DNA from: CAMLHU01 sp039917855
GTDB taxonomy: Bacteria > Gemmatimonadota > Gemmatimonadetes > Gemmatimonadales > GWC2-71-9
Length of the DNA: 39,278 nucleotides
Assembly: GCA_039917855.1 (NCBI GenBank)
Contig: JBDSIR010000130.1
Span: 1-39,278, forward strand
Reading direction: 5' to 3'
Part shown: positions 24,887 to 35,214 of the stretch, in pieces
How the letters are laid out: every line of letters begins with the position of its first letter
How positions within the stretch are numbered: position 1 is the stretch's first letter
Notes under the pieces: generated by a model
Told to the model about the DNA's origin: nothing
Seen by the model: the letters and a program-made list of their open reading frames with translations, nothing else
The model's database searches: none
Program-made: the position numbers and the translations under genes

Positions 24887-26866
24887 GTGCTTCGCACCTC
24901 GCGCCTTCCCTTGCTGCTCCCGTTACTGGCCACGTCGCTCCTGGCCCAGAACGTCCAGCCTCGCCCCCCGCAGTCGATCCGGTCGGTCCCACCACCGTTC
25001 ACCGACGCAGTCTCTCCCTTCCACCGTCTCGACCTTCCGACCGCGACCAACATCCGCACCGGGTCGGGGAAGCCGGGGAAAGAGTACTGGCAGCAGCGCG
25101 TCGACTACGCGATCCGCGCCACGCTGGATACCACCCGGAAGACCCTCACGGGTGAAGAGACCATCACCTACAGCAACAACTCGCCGGACACCCTGCGCTA
25201 CGTCTGGATGCAGCTCGACCAGAACCTCTTCCGGCCGGACAGCCGCGGGGCGCTGATCTATGACCAGAGCGCCCGCTTCGGGACGGCGGGGGCCAACGGC
25301 GGCTTCGGGCTCTCCCGCGTGGGGGTGCGTCAGACTCCGGTCCGGCCCGGCGCGATACCGGGCCGATTCACGCCGGTCACGCCGTACCTGAACGGCACGC
25401 TGATGCGGCTTGACCTCCCCCAGCCCCTCCCGCCGGGGCGGCGACTCCAGATCGACGTCGCCTGGTCCTTCCCTTTCGGACCCAACGCGAACCGGATGGG
25501 GGTCGAGAACGTGGACGGGAGCGACGTCTACGAGGTGGCGCAGTGGTACCCACGGATGGCGGTCTATGACGACGTGCGAGGGTGGAACACCGAGCAGTAC
25601 TACGGACAGGGCGAGTTCTACCTCGAATACGGCTCGTTCGATGTGAGCCTCATGGTGCCGGCCGACATGTTGATCGGCGCCACCGGGACGCTCCAGAATG
25701 CGCTGGCGGTGCTCACCCCGGTGCAGCGGCAGCGACTCGCCGCCGCCCGTCGGAGCGCCACCACCGTCATCATCCGCGGCAAGGACGAGATCGGGACATC
25801 CGCTTCACGCCCCGCCGCGGCCGGCTCCCTCACCTGGCGCTTCACCGCCGACAGCGTGCGCGACTTCGCCTGGGCCGCTGCCCGGCACTTCATCTGGGAC
25901 GCGGTCGGCGCCGACGGCGGGCGCGTCCTGGCCCAGAGCTTCTATCCGCCCTCCGCCGATTCGATCTGGAAACGCTCGAGCGAGTATGTGAAGCACGCCA
26001 TCGAGTTCTACGGTGGCCGCTGGCTTCGGTATCCCTACCCCACCATGTCGAACATCAATGGCATCGAAGGGGGGATGGAGTACCCGATGATCGTGTTCTG
26101 CCGGAACCGCACCAGCCCCACGGGCCTGTTCAGCGTGACCGACCACGAGGTGGGCCACAGCTGGTGGCCGATGATCATCGGCAACAACGAGCGGCTCTAC
26201 CCGTGGATGGACGAGGGATTCAACACCTTCCAGAACTACTACAGCTGGCTGGCATTCTACGGCACGCCGCCCGCCCAGCGCGGGTCGGTCAACGCGGTGG
26301 TGAGCTTTGCGCTGTCGGGCAACGAACAGCCCGGCCTCACTCCCGCCGACCGTACCCAGAGCCTGGGGATGGTAGCGTACCAGAAGCCCGGCTTCGGGCT
26401 CCGACTCTTGCGGGACCAGGTGCTCGGCGCCGACCGCTTCGACGGCGCGATGCGCGAGTATGCCCGGCGGTGGGCGTTCAAGCACCCGACCCCCGCCGAC
26501 TATTTCCGGACGGTCGAGGATTACGCCGGCGAGGACCTCAGCTGGTTCTGGTACGGCTGGTTCGGGACCACCGGGACCCTCGACCAGGCGGTCGACTCGG
26601 TGACGACCGTGGCCGCCAACGGCCGCCAGCGCATCTACCTCCGCAACATCGGCCCACTGGTGATGCCGGTGGCCCTGGGGATCGGGTACGACGACGGCTC
26701 GACCGAGCGGGTGACCCTCCCGGTCGAGATCTGGTTCTACGGCAACAATTATTTCTACGTGGTCTCGTCCAGCCGCAAGATCACCGCTGTGACGGTCGAC
26801 CCGGATAACGCGTATCCGGACGTGGACCGGAACAACAATGCCTGGCGGCGGAGCGCCACTCCCTGA
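24887..26866 (+). CDS. Exported M1 family metallopeptidase
   Basis: Predicted 659-aa gluzincin aminopeptidase-like enzyme. An N-terminal signal peptide (MLRTSRLPLLLPLLATSLLA) points to export. The zinc site is complete: HEVGH at residues 420-424 and the third ligand E443 in WMDEGF, with the standard 18-residue spacing. The exopeptidase loop reads GGMEYP in place of GAMEN, as in many bacterial outer-envelope M1 proteins. The N-terminal beta-sandwich domain covers roughly residues 55-300. The start is GTG, chosen for the ggagga nine bases upstream and for the signal peptide. It probably degrades peptides in the periplasm, and the divergent M28 gene suggests a shared role in peptide scavenging. 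Confidence 0.92.
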   Translation: MLRTSRLPLLLPLLATSLLAQNVQPRPPQSIRSVPPPFTDAVSPFHRLDLPTATNIRTGSGKPGKEYWQQRVDYAIRATLDTTRKTLTGEETITYSNNSPDTLRYVWMQLDQNLFRPDSRGALIYDQSARFGTAGANGGFGLSRVGVRQTPVRPGAIPGRFTPVTPYLNGTLMRLDLPQPLPPGRRLQIDVAWSFPFGPNANRMGVENVDGSDVYEVAQWYPRMAVYDDVRGWNTEQYYGQGEFYLEYGSFDVSLMVPADMLIGATGTLQNALAVLTPVQRQRLAAARRSATTVIIRGKDEIGTSASRPAAAGSLTWRFTADSVRDFAWAAARHFIWDAVGADGGRVLAQSFYPPSADSIWKRSSEYVKHAIEFYGGRWLRYPYPTMSNINGIEGGMEYPMIVFCRNRTSPTGLFSVTDHEVGHSWWPMIIGNNERLYPWMDEGFNTFQNYYSWLAFYGTPPAQRGSVNAVVSFALSGNEQPGLTPADRTQSLGMVAYQKPGFGLRLLRDQVLGADRFDGAMREYARRWAFKHPTPADYFRTVEDYAGEDLSWFWYGWFGTTGTLDQAVDSVTTVAANGRQRIYLRNIGPLVMPVALGIGYDDGSTERVTLPVEIWFYGNNYFYVVSSSRKITAVTVDPDNAYPDVDRNNNAWRRSATP

Positions 26867-26889
26867 ACGGAGTCGAACGACCGACCGGT

Positions 26890-26989
26890 GTCATCCTGAA
26901 CGAAGTGAAGGATCTGCTGTACGAAGACCGGTGCGAATCGACTTGCACCGGTCTTTGCACGCCAGATCCTTCGCTCTGCTCAGGATGAC
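26890..26989. repeat. REP-like compound hairpin between convergent genes
   Basis: Outer arms 26890-26915 and 26964-26989 are imperfect reverse complements built on the motif tcatcctgaNcgaagNgaaggatct. Inside them 26924-26934 and 26945-26955 form a perfect 11-bp stem with a 10-base loop. It sits between the convergent M1 and lipoprotein genes and could terminate both transcripts. This motif resembles a palindromic intergenic repeat I recall from many environmental genomes. Confidence 0.8.
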
Positions 26990-27013
26990 CCCTGGTGGAG
27001 GCTCAGCCCCGGC

Positions 27014-28756
27014 TCAGGGCACCGACAACTTCCAGAACCCACTGAACATATCGCTGGCCCAGAGATAGCCGTTCGCGAGCATCACGCCCCAAACGAAGGT
27101 GTTCCCCGGCCCACCCGGCGTGATCCGGGAGATCTCGCGACTCGCCAGGTTCCCGCTGAGGGTGCCCGTGACGTCGAGCGCGGCGACCCCGCCGTTGTAG
27201 TAGGCGGCGTAGAGGATCCCCCGGGTCTCGTCCATCCAGAAGTTGTGGACCCCCGCCCCCGCCAGATGGTAGTAGGCCACCTCCACCGGGGCGCTCATGT
27301 TGGAGACGTCCACGACATGGATGTCTCCCGAGGCGGTCGTGAAGTTCGAGGGCCCTTCCTGCCCTACGAAGACGTAGCGCTTACCGCCGTTCGCGTCGTG
27401 ATACCACCACGAGTTGTGGACGCAGCTGCAGTTCACCCCGTTGTTCGAGGTGACGATCGAGGAGACAAGCGCCGGTGCCACCGGCGATCCCCCTGCCCGC
27501 CCGTCGCCCACGTCATAGATGCGGAGTCCGGCATCCCAATCATTCACAAACGCCAGGCCGTCGCGGACGAACTGGTCATGCATGCCGTAGGACTCCGGCT
27601 GCGCGACGGACGCTACCTGAACGATCTTGTCGGCCGAATCGGGCTGGATCCGAAAGACGAGCATGGCCGCCGGGGAAGGGTCCTTGGTCGCGAAGACATA
27701 GCGCTGGCCCCCGATGTCGGCGAAGGTCCCGGTATGAAGACCGGTCGTGACCTGCTGCGAATCAACCAGCACCGGGTGGGCCGGATCGGTCAGGGAGTAT
27801 ATGTACAGGCCGTTCGCTGCCCCGCCCCCCTCCGCCGTCGCGAGGAGAAGGGTGCCATCGGCGCTCACTTCGTTGTCGCTGACCGTGCCGAGGCCGGGGC
27901 GGACGGAATCGACCAAAGTCACCCCCGAACTGACATCCCAGACGTGAAGCGCCCTGGCGCCGACCCCATTGCAGTTCCCCCAGGTCCCGGTGTAGGCATA
28001 CGAGCCCTGGATCCAAAGGTCGCTAGTGCATTTGTTGGGCACGTTGTTCCCCCCCGCGAGCACCGTCATCGCCTTCTTGGCGGTGGAATGGAAGAGGAGC
28101 GTATCGCTGAACCCCACCGCCATCGCACGCACGAACTGTCCACCGGCTCCGGGCCCGAGGGTCCGCGATACCCGCGCCACTCCACTGCCATCGGTGACCG
28201 TCGTGTCGGCGCCGAGTGTCCCGCCGCCTGACATGATCGTCCACCCCACCTTGATCCCCGCCACCCCGTTGCCGAAGTCGTCGACCAATTTCGCGCCGAG
28301 CGGCGAAGAGAGGACCGACCCCGCATTGGCCCCTTGATCCTGTCCCTGCGCAATGCGCAGGTGCGCCAGGGGGCCGTCGGTGGCCACGAGGGTGAAAAAG
28401 AGCTGGCCCCTGGTGATCTGGGCGCGGACCTTCCGGATCCCCGAGTCGGTGGCGGCGGTGTAGATCGCGCTTGCGAGCCCATCCGCACCGGTCGTGTCGG
28501 CCAGGGTCACGGTCCCGGTCCCCACGGTGACGGCGAAGTGCACGATGACACCGGGCGCGGGCAGGGCCCCTTCATCGTCCACCCGAACGATGAGAGGCGC
28601 GGAGGCCGTGAATACCGCCACCAACTGGCTGTCCCCCGAGATCTTTTGGAGGGTATGGGTCGGGGTCGGCCCCGAGTCATTCTCACCACACGCCCCGAGC
28701 AGCGCTCCGATCACAAAGCACCCCCGACGCACGACGGACGACGCACGACGCACCAT
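27014..28756 (-). CDS. LVIVD-repeat lipoprotein with Ig-like domain
   Basis: Predicted 580-aa lipoprotein of unknown function. The N-terminus has arginine pairs, a hydrophobic stretch and a lipobox LGAC with the lipidated cysteine at residue 23. Residues about 30-130 resemble a bacterial Ig-like (Big_1) domain (PAPGVIVHFAVTVGTGTVTL), with a second similar stretch to about 230. The rest is a beta-propeller of LVIVD-type repeats (ALHVWDVSSGVTLVDSV, DIHVVDVSNMSAPVEVAYY). Such proteins are usually surface or periplasmic binding scaffolds. The ATG overlaps the stop of the upstream outer-membrane protein gene (TAATG), so the two are coupled. The basic signal-peptide n-region is encoded by a cgacgca heptamer array. 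Confidence 0.82.
   Translation of the reverse strand: MVRRASSVVRRGCFVIGALLGACGENDSGPTPTHTLQKISGDSQLVAVFTASAPLIVRVDDEGALPAPGVIVHFAVTVGTGTVTLADTTGADGLASAIYTAATDSGIRKVRAQITRGQLFFTLVATDGPLAHLRIAQGQDQGANAGSVLSSPLGAKLVDDFGNGVAGIKVGWTIMSGGGTLGADTTVTDGSGVARVSRTLGPGAGGQFVRAMAVGFSDTLLFHSTAKKAMTVLAGGNNVPNKCTSDLWIQGSYAYTGTWGNCNGVGARALHVWDVSSGVTLVDSVRPGLGTVSDNEVSADGTLLLATAEGGGAANGLYIYSLTDPAHPVLVDSQQVTTGLHTGTFADIGGQRYVFATKDPSPAAMLVFRIQPDSADKIVQVASVAQPESYGMHDQFVRDGLAFVNDWDAGLRIYDVGDGRAGGSPVAPALVSSIVTSNNGVNCSCVHNSWWYHDANGGKRYVFVGQEGPSNFTTASGDIHVVDVSNMSAPVEVAYYHLAGAGVHNFWMDETRGILYAAYYNGGVAALDVTGTLSGNLASREISRITPGGPGNTFVWGVMLANGYLWASDMFSGFWKLSVP
28726..28753. repeat. Heptamer array cgacgca at the lipoprotein start
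   Basis: About four copies of cgacgca (one cgacgga) cover the first codons of the lipoprotein gene and encode its arginine-rich n-region. No inverted partner arm is apparent. Confidence 0.8.
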
Positions 28757-30069
28757 TATGGATGCTCCATCTGAGAGTGATCCTCGGGTTCAGAGTGATC
28801 GTCGCCGCCCACATACCGTCCCATCCGCATCCCGCTCATCCCGCCCCAATCCATACGGACGCCCAGCGTGAGGCTGGGGAGCACATCTGATCCGTAGGCC
28901 GTCTCAGGATCGTAGATCCCGCGCACCCGCTTCACCCGGGCCACCGTCCCCTCCACGAAGGGTCGCACTTCGAAGCGCCCCCGCGCGGTGAGGAAGCTCA
29001 CCCCGTACCCGGCGGTCCAGGTGGTCCAGCGGGTAATGCCGAGGATCGCGTCATCGAGGTGGGGGCGGATCGAGCGGAAGGGATCAAGGGTGCGGATGTC
29101 CTCCGGCCGCTCGGTGCGCTCGAATCGTGCGTAGGGCCGGTGGCGCCCGAACGCCATCGCCCCTTCGGCCAGCACGCTATGGAAGACGAAGAAGCTCCCC
29201 GCCTCTTCGGTCCGGGCCCACTCCAAGAGGGCATACGCAGGCCGGTGGGAGAGCGCGCCGCCATACCGCACCGACGCGCTCCGCTTGCGCTGGGTGGAGC
29301 CGGCACCCTGACGATGCTCGGGACTCTTGACCCGGGCCCAGGAATACTGCGCTTCGAGTCCCGCAATGGGTGTTACGGTCGCGCGCACCGCTCGGGAGTC
29401 GAGCCCCCGATCCCAATTGGGCCAGTCGCTCGGCTTGGTCGGCTCGTCGCCGTTGAACCAGGTCGCCTCGAGCCGCACCGGTCCATACTCGGCCACGCCG
29501 ACGAGCACCGCGCGCTCCAGGATCTGCGCGAGATGGTGGTTGACGGGATACCGCTCCACCGGCCGGCTCATCGGGTCGTCGGTGCCGAAGGCGACGAACC
29601 CTTTCGGACCTCCGGCCAGGGTAGCCGACATCCCACAGCCCACAGCCCACGGTGCACAGAATTTGAGACCGGCGACGAGCTCGTGGACGTAGGTGTGAGG
29701 ATGCCGCCGGTCGTAGTACCCCTCGCCGTAGTCACCCGGGACAAGTTCCCCGTCGGGGATCGTGGCGCCCTCGAAATCGAGAGTGGCGCGGGCGAACAGC
29801 GTCGTGCCGCGTGCTGGGTGCGGCGCGCTGCGGTGGCTCCACTCGAGCATCACCACCGGCTGGACGATCGCGAATTCGGTGCGACTCACGTCGCCGGGGG
29901 CGTGGGAGACCTGGGTGACGAGGGGAATGGCCTGGGCGTGGACGCGGAGCTGCCCGGCCAGTGGGCCGGTGGGCCAGAGGGCCAGAACCAGAACGACTGA
30001 CCACGAAGGGAGGAGGGCCGAGGAGTGACCCCCGGCCCTCTTGCCCACTGGCCCACTGGCCCACGACAT
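28756..30069 (-). CDS. Putative outer-membrane beta-barrel protein
   Basis: Predicted 437-aa protein that I do not recognise as a named family. After a signal-peptide-like start (VVLVLALWPTGPLAGQLRVHA) it shows many alternating amphipathic strands ending in aromatic residues, for example LEATWFNGDEP, LEAQYSWARV and ARFERTERPEDIR, as in outer-membrane barrels. The tail is rich in His, Asp and Glu (DDHSEPEDHSQMEHP) and might bind metal. The ATG at 30067-30069 overlaps the sdhB TGA, but the first 30 codons are made from a repeat hairpin (29956-30064), so a later start such as a GTG before VLVLALW is possible. It is coupled downstream to the lipoprotein. Function unknown. Confidence 0.65.
   Translation of the reverse strand: MSWASGPVGKRAGGHSSALLPSWSVVLVLALWPTGPLAGQLRVHAQAIPLVTQVSHAPGDVSRTEFAIVQPVVMLEWSHRSAPHPARGTTLFARATLDFEGATIPDGELVPGDYGEGYYDRRHPHTYVHELVAGLKFCAPWAVGCGMSATLAGGPKGFVAFGTDDPMSRPVERYPVNHHLAQILERAVLVGVAEYGPVRLEATWFNGDEPTKPSDWPNWDRGLDSRAVRATVTPIAGLEAQYSWARVKSPEHRQGAGSTQRKRSASVRYGGALSHRPAYALLEWARTEEAGSFFVFHSVLAEGAMAFGRHRPYARFERTERPEDIRTLDPFRSIRPHLDDAILGITRWTTWTAGYGVSFLTARGRFEVRPFVEGTVARVKRVRGIYDPETAYGSDVLPSLTLGVRMDWGGMSGMRMGRYVGGDDHSEPEDHSQMEHP
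29956..30064. repeat. Inverted octamer hairpin (ggccagtg units) in barrel-protein 5' end
   Basis: The left arm 29956-29985 is built on ggccagtg/ggccggtg/ggccagag. The right arm 30034-30064 is its reverse complement (gcccactg units), with a 48-base loop. The loop and arms encode the proposed signal peptide, so either the gene start was rebuilt by an insertion or the true start is inside the loop. Confidence 0.88.
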
Positions 30070-30812
30070 CACGCCGTGACGGCCGCTCTGAGATAGTCCC
30101 GATTCATCCGGGCGATGAAGTCGACACTGATCTCCTTGGGGCACGCCTTCTGGCACTCCCCCAGGTTGGTGCAGCCGCCGAACCCTTCGAGGTCCATCCG
30201 CTCCACCATACGGAGGACCCGCTGATACCGCTCCGGCTGGCCCTGGGGCAGGAGGCCGAGGTGGCTCACCTTGGCGCTGGTGAAGAGCATCGCGGAAGCG
30301 TTGGGGCAGGCCGCCACACAAGCGCCACAGCCGATGCAGGCCGCCGCGTCCATCGCCAGGTCGGCGGCGGGTTTGGGAATGAGGATCTCGTTGGCGTCCT
30401 GCGCCCCACCGGTCGAGGCACTGATGAAGCCCCCCGCCTGGATGATCCGGTCGAGGGCACCGCGGTCGACCACGAGGTCCTTCACCACCGGGAACGCCTT
30501 GGCGCGCCACGGCTCGACGGTGATGCTGTCGCCGTCGTGGAAGCTCCGCATATGCAGCTGGCAGGCGGTGGTGGCCTTCTGGGGACCGTGGGCGTGGCCG
30601 TCGATCATCACGCCGCAGCTCCCGCAGATCCCCTCTCGGCAGTCGTGGTCGAAGGCGATCGGCTCCGCTCCCTTGGCGATGAGCTTCTCGTTGAGCACAT
30701 CGAGCAGCTCGAGGAACGACATGTCGGGGGAGCAGTCGTCCACCTGGTAGGTGACGAGCTTGCCGCGTGCGGTCGGGCCGGATTGGCGCCACACCTTCAG
30801 GGTGATGTGCAT
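30069..30812 (-). CDS. sdhB: Succinate dehydrogenase/fumarate reductase iron-sulfur subunit
   Basis: Iron-sulfur subunit (247 aa) that carries electrons from the SdhA flavin to the membrane quinone site. Clusters are all present: [2Fe-2S] in DCREGICGSCGVMIDG plus a later TTACQ; [4Fe-4S] in CIGCGACVAACPNA; and the third centre in CTNLGECQKACPKEI. The spacing matches the Bacteroides/epsilonproteobacterial (SQR type B) form, in keeping with the single-subunit SdhC nearby. The ATG at 30810-30812 is preferred because codons upstream come from a repeat array. The stop overlaps the next gene's start. Confidence 0.96.
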   Translation of the reverse strand: MHITLKVWRQSGPTARGKLVTYQVDDCSPDMSFLELLDVLNEKLIAKGAEPIAFDHDCREGICGSCGVMIDGHAHGPQKATTACQLHMRSFHDGDSITVEPWRAKAFPVVKDLVVDRGALDRIIQAGGFISASTGGAQDANEILIPKPAADLAMDAAACIGCGACVAACPNASAMLFTSAKVSHLGLLPQGQPERYQRVLRMVERMDLEGFGGCTNLGECQKACPKEISVDFIARMNRDYLRAAVTA

Positions 30813-30831
30813 AGTCGCGTATCGGTGCCTC

Positions 30832-30912
30832 GTGCGAAGTGCGAAGTCCGAAGTGCGGGGTGCTGCGGGGCCGGATCGCTCACGTCCCGCACTTCGCACC
30901 TCGCACTTCGCA

Positions 30913-30913
<1 letters not shown>
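30832..30913. repeat. Inverted heptamer hairpin (gtgcgaa units) between sdhA and sdhB
   Basis: Left arm 30832-30860 (gtgcgaa, gtgcgaa, gtccgaa, gtgcggg) and right arm 30886-30913 (its reverse complement) enclose a 25-base loop. The end of the right arm touches the sdhA TAG stop. It sits inside the sdh operon, so it may act on mRNA processing or on the ratio of subunits. Confidence 0.93.
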
Positions 30914-32823
<1,910 letters not shown>

Positions 32824-32842
32824 GTCGGCCACCAGAAGAGTT

Positions 32843-32924
32843 AGGTCGGTAGTCGATGGTCGGTGGCTGTTCTGTCGCGCGCCATCGATCCGCCGCCGCT
32901 ACCGACTACCGACCACCGACTACC
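32843..32924. repeat. Inverted array hairpin (ggtcggtagtc units) between sdhC and sdhA
   Basis: Left arm 32843-32867 and right arm 32900-32924 are reverse complements made of 7-bp units such as gtcggta, gtcgatg and gtcggtg, with a 32-base loop. The right arm contains the sdhC TAG stop. The unit resembles the short array before mdh at 34589-34609. Confidence 0.92.
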
Positions 32925-33579
32925 AGCCCCACCCCATCCAGATCGCGAGCGGGATGAGCGCGAACCCTCCCGCGATGGTGACCGCGAGCAGGACCGCGAT
33001 GACTCGGCGCGAGGCGTTCCAGGCGGGGTGGTTCCATCCCATCGTCTGAAAAAAGGACCAGATGCCGTGCCCCAGGTGGAGGCCGAGGGCCGCCATCGAA
33101 ATGATGTAGAACAGGGCGACGCCGTGCCAGGCGCTGAAGAGGATCAGCACATTCTGCCCCACCTTGCCGTGCTCGAACGCCGGGTGCCAGTTGCCCCAGG
33201 TCAGGTTGGTAAGGTGCACAATGAGGAAGACGAGGAGGAGCGCCCCGCCGAATCGCATCGCAAAGGCCAACCACCGGCTCCCGGCCTGCCCCGCAGTGGC
33301 ATACGACTCGGGGCGGGCGGCCTTGTCGCGAGCGTAGAGTTGCGTCGCCGCGATCACATGGATCAGGGCCAGCGCCACGAGGCAGAGCCGCGCCACCAGC
33401 AGGAGCGGCCCGGTGCTTCGCAAGAAACGACCCCAGGCATCGAGATGCTCGGGGTTCGAAAAGATGGAGAGATTGGAGACGACGTGGCTCACCAGGAACC
33501 CGACCAGCAGGATCCCGGAGACCGCCATCGCGATCTTTTTGCCGATGGTGCTGTGCCAGAGGCGGGCCAGCGCTTGCAT
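32920..33579 (-). CDS. sdhC: Succinate dehydrogenase cytochrome b subunit (b558 type)
   Basis: Single membrane anchor (219 aa) of the B-type succinate:quinone oxidoreductase, with five hydrophobic helices: residues about 19-37, 54-82, 103-123, 148-172 and 188-214. Histidines in SHVVSNLS, ALIHVIAAT, LIVHLTNLT and LGLHLGHGIW are the expected ligands of two hemes b. No SdhD is needed in this type. The start MQALARLWHSTIGKKIAMAV (ATG at 33577-33579) is used; eight earlier codons come from a repeat arm. Its TAG stop lies within another repeat arm. Confidence 0.94.
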   Translation of the reverse strand: MQALARLWHSTIGKKIAMAVSGILLVGFLVSHVVSNLSIFSNPEHLDAWGRFLRSTGPLLLVARLCLVALALIHVIAATQLYARDKAARPESYATAGQAGSRWLAFAMRFGGALLLVFLIVHLTNLTWGNWHPAFEHGKVGQNVLILFSAWHGVALFYIISMAALGLHLGHGIWSFFQTMGWNHPAWNASRRVIAVLLAVTIAGGFALIPLAIWMGWGW

Positions 33580-33590
33580 CTCAGCTCGGA

Positions 33591-33653
33591 AGTGGAGGGT
33601 CAAGAGTGGAGGGTGTTGAAGATCGAGTCACCCTCGACCCTCCACCCTCCACT
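33591..33653. repeat. Inverted array hairpin (agtggagggt units) between mdh and sdhC
   Basis: Left arm 33591-33615 and right arm 33629-33653 are reverse complements built on tggaggg, with a 13-base loop. The same unit makes the hairpin at the moaE/moaA junction (36381-36457), and a possible fragment is seen at 39250-39264. Confidence 0.93.
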
Positions 33654-33660
33654 CCCTCGA

Positions 33661-34584
33661 TCACACAATGGCCTGAATTTCCTTGACCGCCCCTGCCGAC
33701 TTGTGCAGCTCGGCCCGCTCGGCGTCCGTCAGGGTCACTTCGATGATCTGCTCGATCCCCTTGGCGCCGAGTTTGACCGGCACGCCGCAGAAGACCTCGT
33801 TGAGCCCGTACTGGCCGGTGAGCCAGGCGCTGCACGGAAGGATCCGTTTCTTGTCGAGCGCGATCGCCTCGACCATCTGCACCGCCGCCGCACTCGGCGC
33901 GTAATAGGCGGAGCCGGTCTTGAGGAAGGCCACGATCTCCGCCCCGCCGTTCCGGGTGCGCTGGACGATCGGGTCGAGCTTCTCCTTGGAGAGCAGCTGC
34001 GTCACCGGGATCCCGCTCACAGTGGTATAGCTGATGAGCGGCACCATCGTGTCGCCGTGGCCACCCAGCACCATCGCCTGGATGTCCTCGACGCTCACAT
34101 CCATCGCTTCGGCAAGGAAGGCGCGGTAGCGCGCGGTGTCGAGCACGCCCGCCATCCCGATGACCCGTTCCTTCGGGAAGCCCGACTCTTTGAACGCCAC
34201 ATAGCACATCACGTCGAGCGGGTTGCTCACGACGATGATGATCGACTTGGGGGCCACCCGCTTGATCTCGGCGGCGACGCTCTTGACGATCCCGGCGTTG
34301 GTCTTGACCAAGTCATCTCGGCTCATTCCCGGCTTCCGGGCGATGCCGGCGGTGACGACGAAGATCTCGGACCCCGCGGCGGCGTCATAGGAGGTGGAGC
34401 CGACCACGCGGGAGTCGAATCCCTCGATCGGGGCGGACTGCCACTGGTCGAGGCCCTTCCCCTGGGGGACGCCATCGACGACGTCGATGAGGACGACGGT
34501 GCGGGCAAGGGACTTCTCGGCGAGACGCTGGGCGGCGGTGGCCCCCACGTTCCCTGCCCCGACGACGGTGATCTTGTTGAGCAT
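33661..34584 (-). CDS. mdh: Malate dehydrogenase (LDH-like type)
   Basis: NAD-dependent malate dehydrogenase (307 aa) of the lactate-dehydrogenase-like group, converting malate to oxaloacetate in the TCA cycle. The NAD fold starts KITVVGAGNVGATAAQRLAE. The substrate-contacting loop is GIARKPGMSRDDL, with the arginine that selects malate. The catalytic histidine is in VLGGHGDTMVPL. The ATG is preceded by a short gtcgatg array, not by an obvious Shine-Dalgarno. It leads the mdh-sdhCAB run. Confidence 0.96.
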   Translation of the reverse strand: MLNKITVVGAGNVGATAAQRLAEKSLARTVVLIDVVDGVPQGKGLDQWQSAPIEGFDSRVVGSTSYDAAAGSEIFVVTAGIARKPGMSRDDLVKTNAGIVKSVAAEIKRVAPKSIIIVVSNPLDVMCYVAFKESGFPKERVIGMAGVLDTARYRAFLAEAMDVSVEDIQAMVLGGHGDTMVPLISYTTVSGIPVTQLLSKEKLDPIVQRTRNGGAEIVAFLKTGSAYYAPSAAAVQMVEAIALDKKRILPCSAWLTGQYGLNEVFCGVPVKLGAKGIEQIIEVTLTDAERAELHKSAGAVKEIQAIV

Positions 34585-34588
34585 TGGA

Positions 34589-34609
34589 GTCGATGGTCGA
34601 TGGTCGAAC
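34589..34609. repeat. Short heptamer array (gtcgatg x2-3) in mdh leader
   Basis: Two perfect copies of gtcgatg and one gtcgaac start five bases upstream of the mdh ATG. The unit matches part of the hairpin arms at 32843-32924. No inverted arm is visible. Confidence 0.7.
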
Positions 34610-34685
34610 GGCGCCCCCGAAGTCCTGCACTGGGAGCGCCGTAAGCTAGCCGAAATCTGGCTGTTCTTGAAGGGTGGGGTTCGGG

Positions 34686-35213
34686 CTACTTCGCTTTCCC
34701 GCTGCCACCCTTCTTCGCCCCGCTCCGCCGCCGCGGCCGCCCCTTCTTCTCCACGGCCGAGCCGGAGGCACGGCCCTCGGCGGCGGCGACGGGGAGCTCA
34801 CTCTTGGTACCGGTCTTTTCCAGCGCGGCCGCCAGCACCGCGCGCACGCCGGCGATCCCGGTCGCGGGCAGTTTGTACATCCGGTGCGGGTACTTCTCCT
34901 TGATCCGTTCCGGCATCCCCTCGGGCCCGGCGAACATCAGCACGCTGGTCGCGCGCACCCGCGCCTCCTCGATGGTCTTCCCACCCTCGGCCGAGAAGTA
35001 GTAACAGCGCTCCCGGGCGATGGCGCGACGGAACTCGAACCAGTCGGGGTGGATCCAGAGGTCGAGCTGACCCTCAGATTCCCGACTTTCAAGGTCTTCG
35101 ATATCGAACCCCACCGGCCCGATGAGGTGCAGCGACGAGCCGCTGGCGGCACAGAGATCGGCCACCTGGTCGGCGGCGCGGGAGTCGGTGGGTTCCATCA
35201 GGGCGATGTGCAT
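34686..35213 (-). CDS. Degenerate TrmL-like SPOUT RNA methyltransferase homologue
   Basis: Predicted 175-aa protein whose first 135 residues resemble TrmL, the tRNA C34/U34 2'-O-methyltransferase. The start MHIALMEPTDSRAADQVADLC, the block LHLIGPVGFDIEDLESRE, and SVLMFAGPEGMPERI (compare FGPETRGLP in TrmL) support this. The C-terminal knot motif SxNLSNAV, which binds S-adenosylmethionine, is not recognisable; PATGIAGVRAVLAAALEKTG stands in its place. The last 35 or so residues form a Lys/Arg/Gly-rich tail that could bind nucleic acid. It may be a divergent enzyme or a non-catalytic RNA-binding derivative. Confidence 0.65.
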   Translation of the reverse strand: MHIALMEPTDSRAADQVADLCAASGSSLHLIGPVGFDIEDLESRESEGQLDLWIHPDWFEFRRAIARERCYYFSAEGGKTIEEARVRATSVLMFAGPEGMPERIKEKYPHRMYKLPATGIAGVRAVLAAALEKTGTKSELPVAAAEGRASGSAVEKKGRPRRRSGAKKGGSGKAK

Positions 35214-35214
35214 A

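Noticed and set aside
28756..30792. Barrel-protein frame starting far upstream inside sdhB
   Set aside because: The extra 240 residues are an out-of-frame translation of sdhB; the coupled start at 30069 or later is more credible.
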